NCBI RefSeq assembly: GCF_024519315.1 | Contig: NZ_JANIIC010000034.1 | Location: 1-64,000 of the forward strand | Source: Streptomyces malaysiensis subsp. samsunensis | Lineage (GTDB): Bacteria > Actinomycetota > Actinomycetes > Streptomycetales > Streptomycetaceae | Reading direction: 5' to 3' | DNA: 64,000 nucleotides | Part shown: positions 1-8,975 of the stretch, one piece after another | Numbering within the stretch: the stretch's first letter is position 1 | How the letters are laid out: each line of letters opens with the position of its first letter | Position numbers and translations under genes: made by a program | Notes under the pieces: model-generated | The model's input: only the letters and a program-made list of their open reading frames with translations | Told to the model about the DNA's origin: nothing | The model's database searches: none

Positions 1-59
1 ACCCGCCTGCCTCTTCCCGGATCCGCCCGCCCTGCCCCTTCCCGAATCCAGGGGCTCCT

Positions 60-180
60 GGAGCTCCGGCCGGGCCAACTCCAGCCCCTCCGGCGTTTGA
101 GGAGCGGGGTCCGGGGCGGAGCCCCGGCGGGGGTCAGGGGGCGGAGCCCCCTGGTTCGGGAAGGGGCGGGGTGGGGAAAC
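60..180. repeat. Streptomyces-type dispersed GC-rich intergenic repeat
   Basis: This stretch has the look of the short repeats scattered between Streptomyces genes (a GGCGTTTGAGGAGCGGGGTC-like core followed by GGGGCGGAGCCCC). Two perfect stem-loops are visible: GGGGC/GCCCC around a GGA loop at 113-125, and GGGGGC/GCCCCC around a GGA loop at 137-151. The repeat abuts the end of a decayed minus-strand gene and may act as its terminator. Family recognition is from memory of Streptomyces genomes; other copies were not searched for. Confidence 0.5.
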
Positions 181-900
181 GCCACGCCGCCACCGCTGTC
201 GTCGCCTTCGCCGCGTACGCGCGTACGCGGGTCCTGCCAGCAGACGCCGACGCCGCCCCGCTCGGCGAACTCCCGGACCACATAGGCGGCGGAGGGGAAC
301 CACGCGAACCGCAGCCACAGGCTGATGTCGAGGGTGGTGAACAACTGCCACAGACCGAGGGCAGCCGGCAGCGAACCGCCGCGCAAGCCGTAAGCGAACC
401 GCCGCGCAAGCCGTAAGCGAACCGCCGCGCAGGGCGTAGCGGCCCCAGGAGCGGCGCAGGAGCGTCCGGGGCACGGCGCCCCGGGCCCGGGAGCCTCCGG
501 CGCCGAACGGGGCCGTACGGGCGTGGTGGGCGCGCCCCATCGGCCCGCCGCCAGTGCCCCCGGCTAGCTGACCCGCCGGATAGCTGATGGCGTGGGCGCC
601 GAGGTGAGACCGTGACCCGGGCGCGGGCGTTGTCCTGGGCGACGCCCCGCAGGCCGTAGCCGTTTCGGACCCGGACCGCCCGATCCGCGAACCACCGGGC
701 GCCCGGGACGGCGAGGAACGCCTGGACGACGGCCGGGCGCTGGGAGGCCGCCGAGCCGGCGCAGCCGCTCGACGTGGAGGACGTCGGTACGGGCGGAGAC
801 GCACAGCCGGTCGGCGACACGGGCGGGCGCGGGGACGGGGCCCCACCGCGCACGGCGGGCCCCCGGCGCGCTGGTGCGCCAGGGGCCCGGGCGCCGGGCG
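134..900 (-). pseudogene. Decayed gene, unrecognised product, several frame disruptions
   Basis: No intact gene is credible here, but protein-like fragments on the minus strand fall in different frames. One fragment (about 850-780) reads DRLCVSARTDVLHVERLRRL. A second (about 740-600), shifted one frame, reads VVQAFLAVPGARWFADRAVR and continues as a mixed hydrophobic/basic sequence. A third (about 370-240), in another frame, reads LGLWQLFTTLDISLWLRFAW and has membrane-segment character. Just before the third fragment a 23-bp unit is duplicated at 371-393 and 394-416, with a partial third copy; 23 bp is not a multiple of three, so it shifts the frame. I cannot name the family. The fragments could also be chance coding-like sequence in GC-rich DNA. 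Confidence 0.35.
371..431. repeat. 23-bp direct tandem repeat
   Basis: The unit GCGAACCGCCGCGCAAGCCG+TAA occurs exactly twice (371-393, 394-416) and a third copy begins at 417. It lies inside the decayed minus-strand gene and changes the frame, so it probably arose by slippage after or during loss of function. Confidence 0.75.
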
Positions 901-919
901 GGGTGTCCGGCGTCGCGGT

Positions 920-1426
920 TCAGCCGGTCGGGAGATCGGTCGGGACGCCGCTCGGCAGATCGGTCGGCAGACCGGAGGGCAGCGACGTCGGAATACCCGA
1001 GGGAAGGTCGCTGGGCGAGGTCGTCCTGGTGAAGGTGTCGTTCTTGGCGAGCGCGTCCCAGTCGACCGTGAGGGTCTTGCCGTCCGCGCTCGGGGTGACC
1101 TTGCCCGCACTGCGGTCGGTGTTGCCGTCGGCGCACTTGAGCATGAGCATCTTCCCGCCCATGTCGGCGTACTCGCCGTCGCAGATGTGCTTGCCCGCCA
1201 TCAGGATGGCCTTCTTGCCGTTGATGGACAGGATGACGGCCTCGTCACCGGACTTGGCCACGTAGGTGCCCGAGACCTTGGCGTCCGCGCCCCCCTCCGC
1301 CGGGGCGCTCGACGCGGAGGAGGTGTCCTTGGACGTGTCCTTCTTGTCGTCGTCGTCACTGCCGCATGCGGTCAGTAGCAGGGCGGCCGCCGCCACCGTG
1401 CCGGCGATGCCTACTGCCTTCTTCAC
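920..1426 (-). CDS. Small secreted lipoprotein
   Basis: The 168-residue product starts with a basic n-region and a hydrophobic stretch ending in a lipobox, LLTAC (Cys at about 21), followed by an Asp/Lys-rich linker. It should therefore be exported and lipid-anchored to the outer face of the membrane. The middle (about 50-130) contains Cys-x-Gly and Leu-x-Cys segments and resembles small Streptomyces lipoproteins of unknown function. The C-terminus is a degenerate repeat of SGIPT/SLPSG/LPTDL units. A purine-rich ribosome site (GAGGAG) precedes the ATG. No enzyme motif is visible. It is transcribed toward the decayed gene. Confidence 0.75.
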   Translation of the reverse strand: MKKAVGIAGTVAAAALLLTACGSDDDDKKDTSKDTSSASSAPAEGGADAKVSGTYVAKSGDEAVILSINGKKAILMAGKHICDGEYADMGGKMLMLKCADGNTDRSAGKVTPSADGKTLTVDWDALAKNDTFTRTTSPSDLPSGIPTSLPSGLPTDLPSGVPTDLPTG

Positions 1427-1486
1427 GTGCTTCTCCTCGATCGTCAGGGCTCGTCAGGGCAGGAGCACGACAAATTAGCAGCCGTG

Positions 1487-2737
1487 TCAGGGCGTGGCCG
1501 GGACGACCTGGCCGGTCACCTCGCCCAGACCGATACGGGTCCCTCGCGGGCCCGGTGCCCAGGCCGTGATGGTCACTTCGTCACCGTCCTCCAGGAAGGT
1601 CCGGGTGCCGTCGGGCAGGTGCAGCGGGTCGCGGCCGGCCCAGGTGAGTTCGAGCAGGCAGCCGAGCTCGTCCGGGCGCGGGCCGCTGACCGTGCCGGAG
1701 GCGAAGACGTCGCCCGTGCGCAGCGAGGCGCCGTTCACCGTCATATGGGCGAGCTGCTGGGCCGCGGTCCAGTACATGGCGGAGAAGGGCGGGCGGGAGA
1801 TCGTATGGCCGTTGAGGGCGACCTCCAGCCGCAGATCGAGCCCGCCGGGCTCGGCGGCGCTGTCGTCGAGGTAGGGGAGGAGCGGGACGTCGCGGGCGGG
1901 CGGGCTGGTACGGGCCACGGAGAGGGCCTCCAGCGGGGTGACCCACGCGGCGAGGGAGGTGGTGAAGGACTTGCCGAGGAACGGGCCGAGCGGGCGGTAC
2001 TCCCACGCCTGGATGTCGCGTGCGGACCAGTCGTTGAGCAGACAGACGCCGAAGACGTGATCGTGGAACCCGGAGAGCGGCACCGGTGTATTCACAGTGG
2101 AAGGCGCGCCGATGACGAAGGCCACCTCCGCCTCGAAGTCGAGGCGCAGGGAGGGGCCGAAGACCGGAGTGGGGGAGGAAGCGTGTGGTGCGGAGGTATC
2201 GGCAGGGGGCAGCCGCTGGCCCTGTGGACGGACGACGGGCGTGCCCGAGACGAGGATCGTGCCGGCCCGGCCGTGGTAGCCGATGGGCATGTGTTTCCAG
2301 TTGGGGGTGAGCGCGTCGCCGTCGGGGCGGAAGATCCTGCCCGTGTTGGTGGCGTGGTGCTCGCTCGCATAGAAGTCGGCGTAGTCGGCCACCTCGATGG
2401 GGAGATGGAGCGCCACGGTGGGGAGGGGGTGCATCAGGGGCTCGATGGTCGACCGGTGCGCCGGGTCGGTGAGCCAGTCGAGCACCTCGGCGCGGACGGC
2501 CTGCCAGACCGGGCGGCCCGCGGCCATCAGCGGGTTGAGGGTGTCGGCGCCCAGGAGTTCGGCGTGCGGAGAGGCGGTGGCGGCCGCGGCGGCGCCCGCG
2601 TCCAGCACATGGTTTCCGTAGCGCACCCCGATTTTCCGCAGATGGGGAGCGTATGGCGGGGTGAAGACGCCATAGGGGAGGTTGTGCGGGCCGAAGGGGT
2701 CGCCTTCGGGCAGGTCCAGCGGGGATCGCTGCGGCAT
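1487..2737 (-). CDS. fahA: Fumarylacetoacetase
   Basis: This enzyme hydrolyses fumarylacetoacetate to fumarate and acetoacetate, the last step of tyrosine/homogentisate breakdown, in the cytoplasm. At 416 residues it has family length. The N-terminal beta domain includes FGPHNLPYGVF. The catalytic region has DFYASEHHATNTG (about 121-133; Asp121 and His128 match the metal-binding Asp and catalytic His of the family). DFEAEVAFVIG supplies the two metal Glu residues, and LLNDWSARDIQAWEYRPLGP the metal Asp and substrate loop. No other homogentisate gene lies next to it. It is divergent from the broken ATP-grasp gene, with about 220 bp between them. Confidence 0.95.
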   Translation of the reverse strand: MPQRSPLDLPEGDPFGPHNLPYGVFTPPYAPHLRKIGVRYGNHVLDAGAAAAATASPHAELLGADTLNPLMAAGRPVWQAVRAEVLDWLTDPAHRSTIEPLMHPLPTVALHLPIEVADYADFYASEHHATNTGRIFRPDGDALTPNWKHMPIGYHGRAGTILVSGTPVVRPQGQRLPPADTSAPHASSPTPVFGPSLRLDFEAEVAFVIGAPSTVNTPVPLSGFHDHVFGVCLLNDWSARDIQAWEYRPLGPFLGKSFTTSLAAWVTPLEALSVARTSPPARDVPLLPYLDDSAAEPGGLDLRLEVALNGHTISRPPFSAMYWTAAQQLAHMTVNGASLRTGDVFASGTVSGPRPDELGCLLELTWAGRDPLHLPDGTRTFLEDGDEVTITAWAPGPRGTRIGLGEVTGQVVPATP

Positions 2738-2955
2738 CGGGGCTGCCTCGCCTTCTCCTCGTCACTGCGGGGGCCAGCACACCCTAAGGCGCGGGGAGGG
2801 TGGGGAAGAAAGGAAGATGATGTTGTGTCGGCTACTCCCTAAAGAGAAGGCAATGTCCGGAAAATCCTTGCTGGAGGCGGCGATTCCGAAGTAGCGTCCT
2901 TCATCGGGGTCACGCACAGTGGGGGGCCACTGGGCTGCGGTGACCGAGGGGGCTC

Positions 2956-4195
2956 GTGGCGAGCAGTGACGTGCCGTTCGCGGTGGACCGTTCCATACCC
3001 GCCCTGGTCGTGAAGATCGGCCACTATCCGCTGCACCACGGTGGCGTCGGCGCCATCCGGTCCCTGGGGCGTCTCGGTATCCCCATGTACGCGGTCACCG
3101 AGGACCGTTGGACCCCGGCCGCGCTCTCGCGCCATCTTGACGAGGGCCTTCGTCTGGCCGACCACCGGCAGGGAGCGGCCGGAGCGGCTGGTGGAGGGGC
3201 TGCTGCGGATGGGGCGGGCGATCGGCCGGCCGACGGTTCTGCTGCCCACGGACGAGGAGGCGGCGGTGCTGATCGCCGAGCACGCGGACCGGCTCGCCGG
3301 GGAGGGCCGCTTCCTCTTCCCGCGCGCCGAGCCCGAGTTGCCCAGGCGGTTGGCGAGCAAGCGGGGGCTGCATGAGCTGTGCGTCAAGCACGGGGTGCCC
3401 ACGCCCGAGGGCGCCTTCCCGGACACCTATGCCGATGTCAAGGCGTTCGCGGCGAGCGCGCGCTTTCCGGTGGTCGCCAAGAACCGGGAGGCGTTCGAGC
3501 GGCGGCAGAAGCCCGCGGTGTGCGGCACCACCCGGATCGAGGGCCCGCGGGAGCTGCTGGACCCGGCGCGGCGGTGGGGGCCGCGGCCGGGGGTGGTCCT
3601 CCAGGAGTATCTGCCGCGGGAGGAGGCCGAGGACTGGATCGTGCACGCGTACTTCGACGCCCGGAGCACACCGCTGGCCATGTTCACCGGGGTCAAGGTG
3701 CGGTCCTGGCCGCCGCACGCGGGCATGACGGCATGCGCCTATGTGGTGGAGAACGAGGAGCTGGCGCGGATGGCGGCCCGGTTCGTCCAGCGGATCGGCT
3801 TCAGCGGCATCGTCGATCTGGACTGGCGCTACGACCGGCGCGACGGACGGTACAAACTGCTGGACTTCAATCCGCGGATGGGCGCCCAGTTCCGGCTCTT
3901 CGAGAGCGCGACCCGGATCGATGTCGTACGGGCCCAGCATCTCGATCTGACGGGACGTCCGGTTCCCGGGGCCGGGCAGCGACCGGCCCGGCGGTTCCTG
4001 GTCGAGAACATCGACCTGCCCGCGCTGCTCGCCTACCGCCGCAGCGGATACACCACCCCGCACGCCCCGGCGCGGGCGAGCGGGACCGAGCTCGCATGGG
4101 CCGCGCGGGACGACATGAAGCCGTTCTTCACCATGCTGGCCCGCTCGCTGCGGCCCGGTGCGGCACAGCTGTACCGGCTGTGGCGCGCCAAGTGA
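2956..4195 (+). pseudogene. ATP-grasp carboxylate-amine ligase-like gene, frameshifted
   Basis: The protein belongs to the ATP-grasp superfamily, which joins a carboxylate to an amine using ATP. The GTG at 2956 follows a good ribosome site (GAGGGGG). The first ~60 codons read IPALVVKIGHYPLHHGGVGA, then RSLGRLGIPMYAVTEDRWTP. The frame then breaks at the TT of 3137-3138; removing one T restores SRHLTRAFVWPTTG and the rest stays open to 4195. Downstream are the ATP-grasp elements FPVVAKNREAFERR, VVLQEYLPREEAEDWIVHAY and the metal site LLDFNPRMGAQFRLFE. With the frame repaired it would be about 412 residues. It lies 22 bp upstream of the oxidoreductase, so the two form one operon. The substrate is unknown. 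Confidence 0.8.
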
Positions 4196-4217
4196 ACGCG
4201 ACACCTTGGGGGGATTC

Positions 4218-5420
4218 ATGAACGATCCGGTAGTGGTCATCGGGGCTGGTCCATACGGTCTGTCGACCGCCGCTCATCTGCGCGCCCGCGGGCTGCCGGT
4301 CCGGGTCTTCGGGGAGCCGATGGTGAGCTGGCGCGAGCGGATGCCCGCGGGCATGCCGCTCAAGTCCACACCGGCCGCCTCGAACATCGACGCACCGCGG
4401 CCGGGGCACACCCTGCTCGACTTCTGCCATGCGGTGGGCGGGCCGCGCTATGAGTCCGACTGGGACCTCGTCCCCGTGGAGACCTTCTCGGCCTATGGAC
4501 TGTGGTTTCCAGGAGCGGCTGGTGCCCGAGCTGGAGCGGGTGCGGGTGGTGGCGGTCGACCGGCGGGGCGGCCGGTTCGAGCTGAAGCTGGACTCGGGGG
4601 AGCAGTTCACGGCGCGCGCCGTCGTCGTCGCCAGCGGGCTCGGCGGGCTCGCCCACCTCCCCCGGGAGCTGGCCGCCGCCGTACCGGACGGGCCCGCTCC
4701 GGGCGGCCCCGTCTCCCACAGTTCGCAACACCATGACCTCGGGCGCTTCCGGGGGCGTGAGGTGGTGGTCGTCGGGGCCGGGCAGTCGGCGCTGGAGAGC
4801 GCGGTGCTGCTGGCCGAGGCGGGCGCCGCCGCCGTGCGGGTGGTGGCCCGCGGACCGCGCGCGGTCTCCTTCGGCACCCCGCCGGACCACCAGCCCAGGC
4901 TGCGGCCCGAGTCGCCGTTCGGCCGCGCCTGGTCGCTGTACGCGCTGTCGTACCACGCCGTGGGCTTCCGGTGGCTGCCCGCCCCGGCCCGGGAGTATCT
5001 GGTGCGCAGGGTGCTGGGGCCCAAGGGCGCCTGGTGGCTGAGGGACCGGTTCGCCGGGCGGGTGCGGGTCACCCAGGGGCGGCGGATCAGCCGGGTCACC
5101 GTGGGGGACGACGGCCGTCCGGTGCTGGCCCTGCGCGGGGGCGGCCGGGTCGGGGAGCTGGCCGCCGACCATGTGCTGGCCGCGACGGGCTATCGGATGA
5201 GCCTCGCGGCACTGGACTTCCTCGGCCCCGCCCTCCGCTCCGAGCTGGTCACCGGTGCCGGGGCCCCTGGCTCGACGCCGGTTACGGCTCCTCGGTCCCC
5301 GGCCTCTACTTCACCGGGCTGCCCGCGGCGGCGAGTTTCGGCCCGGTGATGCGGTTCGTCTGCGGCACGGAGTACGCGTCGCCACGCCTGGCGAAGGCGG
5401 TGGCCGCCGCATACGGATAG
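4218..5420 (+). pseudogene. NAD(P)/FAD-dependent oxidoreductase-like gene, two frameshifts
   Basis: The start PVVVIGAGPYGLSTAAHLRA is a Rossmann dinucleotide-binding fold, and a second GxGxxx motif, VVVVGAGQSALESAVLLAEA, lies mid-protein. This is the layout of flavin monooxygenase / thioredoxin-reductase-like oxidoreductases. The frame breaks at the TTT of 4506-4508 (one T too many; repair gives AYGLWFQERLVPELERV). It breaks again at the CCCC of 5264-5267 (one C too few; repair gives GAGAPWLDAGYGSSVPGLYF). The repaired product would be about 400 residues, ending at TAG 5418-5420. It follows the ATP-grasp gene by 22 bp. Intact homologues probably work with that ligase on an unidentified small molecule. 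Confidence 0.8.
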
Positions 5421-6091
5421 GTGGGGGTACCTGCGGTCATGGGGTGGCTTCCGGCCCTGGGGTGGCCTCCGGCCCTGGGGTGGCCTCCGGCCCTGGGGTG
5501 GCTTCCGGCCCTGGGTGGCCTCCGGTACGGGTTGGCCTCCTGGCCGTGGGGTGGCTTCCGGTCATGGGGTGGCGCCTGGCCGTCGGTTGGCCCCGTCCGG
5601 GTCAGCTGACCGGCGGCCCCGGCCACTGGTCGGTCCCGGGCCATTGGCCCGCCCGTGGCCACCGGCCTCCCGTGGCCAACCGGTTGGCTCGTGGCCGTCA
5701 GCCCGCGTGCGGCCGCCGGTCGGTATGTGGCCATCGGCTGGTCCCGGCTGCCGGGTGGCGGTTAGCGGGTAGCGGACCGGGCGGGGGCGCCAATCAGCCT
5801 CGGTGGCTGGGTGGGCCCCGGGCGTTGGCCGGGTTGGCTGGGTGGCTTGTGGCCGGATTTGGTTGCCCGGGTGGGCCCGGGGGCTACTGGCCGAATGGGG
5901 GCCGGGGCATGAATGATCTGCTGCGATCGCGGTACTGCGATGTGAAGCGGCCGGTTCGGGACAGAGCGGTGAGAGGCGCACAAGGCGGGAAGGCGCCCAT
6001 GGTGATCGAGACTCGACCGGATACCCTGCCTGTTGGTGGAGGCAGCGACACATCGACATTCGCGTCATTCGTAGGCAGACAGGAGTACCCC
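5421..6091. other. Long repeat-rich intergenic region
   Basis: No gene is supported here. From 5441 to about 5880 the sequence is degenerate GGTGGCC/CCGGCC-type repeats, beginning with an 18-bp tandem array. The reading frame of the downstream polyprenyl synthase is open far upstream through this region, including an ATG at 5909. Its codons there look unlike a conserved N-terminus, so I take it as spacer. The leader of the synthase gene must lie in about 5880-6090. Confidence 0.6.
5441..5512. repeat. 18-bp tandem repeat, four copies
   Basis: The unit GGGGTGG(C/C)(T/C)TCCGGCCCT occurs at 5441-5458, 5459-5476, 5477-5494 and 5495-5512, differing only at one C/T position. A shortened fifth copy starts at 5513 and degenerate relatives continue to about 5590. 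It begins 20 bp after the stop of the broken oxidoreductase. Confidence 0.85.
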
Positions 6092-7102
6092 GTGAGCTTC
6101 GTCGGGCCCTTGGGGCTGAGCGTGCGGGACCGGACTCTGGAAGCCGATACCCAGGCCGGGCTGACGGCGGTCGAAGAGGGCCTGTTGGAGGCCACCAAAA
6201 GCGATGTGCCGTTCATCACGGAGGCCGCCCAGCATCTGGTGCGGGCCGGTGGGAAGCGGTTCCGGCCCCTGCTGGTGCTGCTGGCCGCGCAGTTTGGCGA
6301 TCCGCACGCACCCGGAGTGGTGCCCTCGGCCGTGGTCGTCGAGCTCACCCATCTGGCCACGCTGTACCACGACGATGTGATGGACGAGGCGGAGGTGCGG
6401 CGCGGGGTCTCCAGCCCCAACGCCCGCTGGGGCAACTCGGTGGCGGTCCTCACCGGCGACTTCCTCTTCGCCCGGGCCTCGCACATCCTGGCCGACCTCG
6501 GCCCCGAGGCGGTGCGGATCCAGGCCGAGGCGTTCGAGCGGCTGGTCACCGGCCAGATCCTGGAGACGGCGGGCCCGCGCGACGGCCGAGACCCGGTCGA
6601 GCACTATCTGGATGTGCTGGCCGGGAAGACGGGCTCGCTGATCGCTGTCTCGGGCCGGTTCGGCGCGATGATGGCGGGCGCAGACGAGAGCATCGTGAGC
6701 ATCCTCACCCAGTACGGCGAGCGGCTCGGCATGGCCTTCCAGCTCGCCGATGATTTGCTGGACATCGCCAGCGACAGCCATGAGTCCGGTAAGACCCCCG
6801 GCACGGATCTGCGCGAGGGCGTGGCCACCCTGCCCGTGCTCTATCTGCGGGAGCAGGCCGAGGCGACCGGTTCGGCCGAGGACCGCGAGCTGTGCAAACT
6901 GCTCGCGGGCGATCTCACCGATGACGCGCGCCATGCCGAGGTGCTGCGGCGGCTGCGCGCCCATTCGGCGCTGGAGCGGGCCCGCCAGGTCACGGTCCGC
7001 TATGCGGCGGAGGCCCGTTCGATGCTGGCGCCGCTGCCGGAGGGCCCGGCGAAGACGGCCCTCGAGGGGCTGTGCGACGCGGTGGTCCACCGGGCCGGCT
7101 GA
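6092..7102 (+). CDS. Long-chain polyprenyl diphosphate synthase
   Basis: This trans-isoprenyl diphosphate synthase elongates an allylic diphosphate with isopentenyl diphosphate, most likely to make the menaquinone side chain. I chose the GTG at 6092 because AGGAG sits 6 bases before it and the family starts with a similar VGP-GLSVRD sequence. The product has 336 residues. The first aspartate-rich motif is LYHDDVMDEAEVRRG (DDxxD at about 94-98), preceded by GGKRFRPLL, the diphosphate-binding site. The second is FQLADDLLDIA (about 220). No menaquinone genes are adjacent, but two quinone-linked systems (nuo, kor) lie within 25 kb. Chain length cannot be read reliably. Confidence 0.92.
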   Translation: MSFVGPLGLSVRDRTLEADTQAGLTAVEEGLLEATKSDVPFITEAAQHLVRAGGKRFRPLLVLLAAQFGDPHAPGVVPSAVVVELTHLATLYHDDVMDEAEVRRGVSSPNARWGNSVAVLTGDFLFARASHILADLGPEAVRIQAEAFERLVTGQILETAGPRDGRDPVEHYLDVLAGKTGSLIAVSGRFGAMMAGADESIVSILTQYGERLGMAFQLADDLLDIASDSHESGKTPGTDLREGVATLPVLYLREQAEATGSAEDRELCKLLAGDLTDDARHAEVLRRLRAHSALERARQVTVRYAAEARSMLAPLPEGPAKTALEGLCDAVVHRAG

Positions 7103-7645
7103 CACCGGACGGCAGCCAACGCGTGGGGCGCTCCCCCACCTGGTGCCTGCGGCCCCCGCTTGGCGTTTGCGGATCTCGCTCGGCGCCCGCGGCCCTCGTC
7201 TGGCGCCTGTGGCCCCCGCCCGGCGCCCGCGGCCCCGCCCGCGTCCGGACTCCCGGAACAGCCGACCCTGGCTTCCCCCGGAGAGCCCTTCCTGGCTCCC
7301 ACTCCACCCCGACCGGCTCCGGGCTCCAGGCCCGGGCCCCGGGAAGCCACCGGGCCCACCCCGCCGGGGGAGCCGACCCTTGACTCCTGGGGGAGCGTCC
7401 CCGACTCCTGACGGAACCGCCCCCCGACTCCCGGGGCCCCCCGCCCCTCGGGGAGGCCCCTGAGTTCCGGAGGGGTGGTGTCATACCCGAGGCTTACGTC
7501 GAGGTGATCCTGGGGGCTGACGCGCCACGTCGCACGATTTGGTGGGATGAAAAGACCACCACATGGCGGGATCGGGTGACAATGGCCCGAGAGGTGGACG
7601 AGTGCAAGCTGACGAACCGCCGCCGACGACGGAGGTAGAGCACAC
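7103..7645. other. Repeat-rich intergenic region and leader of the next gene
   Basis: No gene is supported. From 7130 to about 7470 the sequence is C-rich and low in complexity, with repeated GGCGCCCGCGGCCC-like and GACTCCTGGGG/GACTCCCGGGG-like blocks. From about 7490 it becomes ordinary, AT-richer sequence that probably holds the promoter of the LolA-like gene at 7646. I could not pick a clear -35/-10 pair. Confidence 0.5.
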
Positions 7646-8881
7646 ATGGCACGGATCCGACCGACACAGGTCGCCGACGACGGCTTCTGGGATGAGGAGC
7701 GGCCATCACGAGGGAAGAAGGCCGCCCGGTACGCCGCCCCGGTCGCCGTCGCGGGCATCGCGGCGGCGACGATAGGACTGGTCCCGGCGCTCGCGAGCAC
7801 CGGTGACCCCAATCTGCCGAAGATCTCGGCGCAAGAGCTCATCAGCAAGATGGCGGCATCGGACGCCCAGCAGATGTCCGGCTCGGTGAAGATCACCACC
7901 GATCTGGGCATCCCCTCGCTCCCCGGCGGCGGCTCCATCGCCGACCTCGGCGGGGCGCAGGGCGGCGACGCGTCCGCCGCGCCCGACGCCAAGCTGATGG
8001 AGCTGGTCTCCGGCTCCCACACCCTGCGGGTGGCCACCGACGGCCCCGACAAGCAGCGGGTGTCGATCGTCGAGAACGCCGCCGAATACAGCCTGATCCA
8101 CAACGGCGACGAGATCTGGGCGTACGACAGCGGCAGCAACTCCGCCTACCACGCCACCGCCCCCAAGGGCGCCAAGGCCAAGGGCGACCACCGGCAGGAG
8201 TTGCCGAAGGATCTGCGGGACGTCACGCCCCAGGAGATCGCCAAGAAGGTGCTCGCCTCCGTGGACGACACCACCGATGTGACGGTCGACGGCACCTCCC
8301 GGGTCGCCGGGCGGGACGCGTACGACCTGCTGATCAAGCCCAAGCAGGGCAGCGACTCCACGATCGGATCCGTCCGTATCGCGGTGGACGCGGACAACGG
8401 TGTCCCGCTGAAGTTCACGCTCTCCCCGAAGAGCGGCGGCAAGGCGGTCATCGACGTGGGCTTCACCAAGGTGGACTTCGGCAAGCCCAAGGCGAGCACC
8501 TTCGCGTTCACCCCGCCCAAGGGCGCCAAGGTCACCGAGGAGCCCACGGCCGACCGGAAGCACGCGCAGAAGGACTTCGGCGCCAAGGACTTCAAGGACG
8601 CCCAGGGCGCCCTGTCCGGGCTGAACGTCGTCGGTAAGGGCTGGGACTCGGTCGCCCGCCTCGACACCCCCGGCGGCGCCGCGGCGCCCAGCGGCGACAG
8701 CGGCCCGGGCGCGGCCTCCGGCCTCCTCGACGGCTTCGGCAAGGAGGTCAAGGGGAAGTTCGGCTCCGGCACCGTGGTCAGCACCCGGCTGGTGAACGCG
8801 CTGCTCACCGACGACGGCAAGGTGTTCGTCGGCGCGGTCGACAAGGACGCCCTGGTCAAGGCCGCCAACGCGGCCAAGTGA
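7646..8881 (+). CDS. LolA-like secreted protein (DUF2092 type)
   Basis: The 411-residue product has a short cytoplasmic start (about 1-27), one hydrophobic segment AAPVAVAGIAAATIGLVPAL (about 29-48) and a large extracellular region. That region alternates short beta-strand-like stretches such as SGSVKITTDLGIPSL, RVSIVENAAEYSLIHNGDEI and DAYDLLIKPKQGSDSTIGSV. This is the pattern of LolA/DUF2092 half-barrel proteins (outer-membrane lipoprotein carrier fold), which in Gram-positives bind lipid or act as sigma-factor regulators. The Cys needed for a lipobox is absent, so it is membrane-anchored or cleaved. The ABC exporter 94 bp downstream on the same strand probably shares its transcript and job. 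Confidence 0.8.
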   Translation: MARIRPTQVADDGFWDEERPSRGKKAARYAAPVAVAGIAAATIGLVPALASTGDPNLPKISAQELISKMAASDAQQMSGSVKITTDLGIPSLPGGGSIADLGGAQGGDASAAPDAKLMELVSGSHTLRVATDGPDKQRVSIVENAAEYSLIHNGDEIWAYDSGSNSAYHATAPKGAKAKGDHRQELPKDLRDVTPQEIAKKVLASVDDTTDVTVDGTSRVAGRDAYDLLIKPKQGSDSTIGSVRIAVDADNGVPLKFTLSPKSGGKAVIDVGFTKVDFGKPKASTFAFTPPKGAKVTEEPTADRKHAQKDFGAKDFKDAQGALSGLNVVGKGWDSVARLDTPGGAAAPSGDSGPGAASGLLDGFGKEVKGKFGSGTVVSTRLVNALLTDDGKVFVGAVDKDALVKAANAAK

Positions 8882-8975
8882 GGTCACCGGGCGCGCAGGC
8901 GCGGACAAGGCGGCCGTAGACGCGGACACGACGGCGTAAGGCGTAGACACGACGGACGGACGAGAAGGGGAGCCC

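Noticed and set aside
5306..5734. Minus-strand frame with RAGSHPRAGGHP repeats as a repeat protein
   Set aside because: It is only the translation of the 18-bp DNA repeat; no ribosome site and no homologous flank.
5909..6091. Earlier ATG (5909) as start of the polyprenyl synthase
   Set aside because: The GTG at 6092 has a good ribosome site and matches the family N-terminus; the upstream 61 codons look like spacer.
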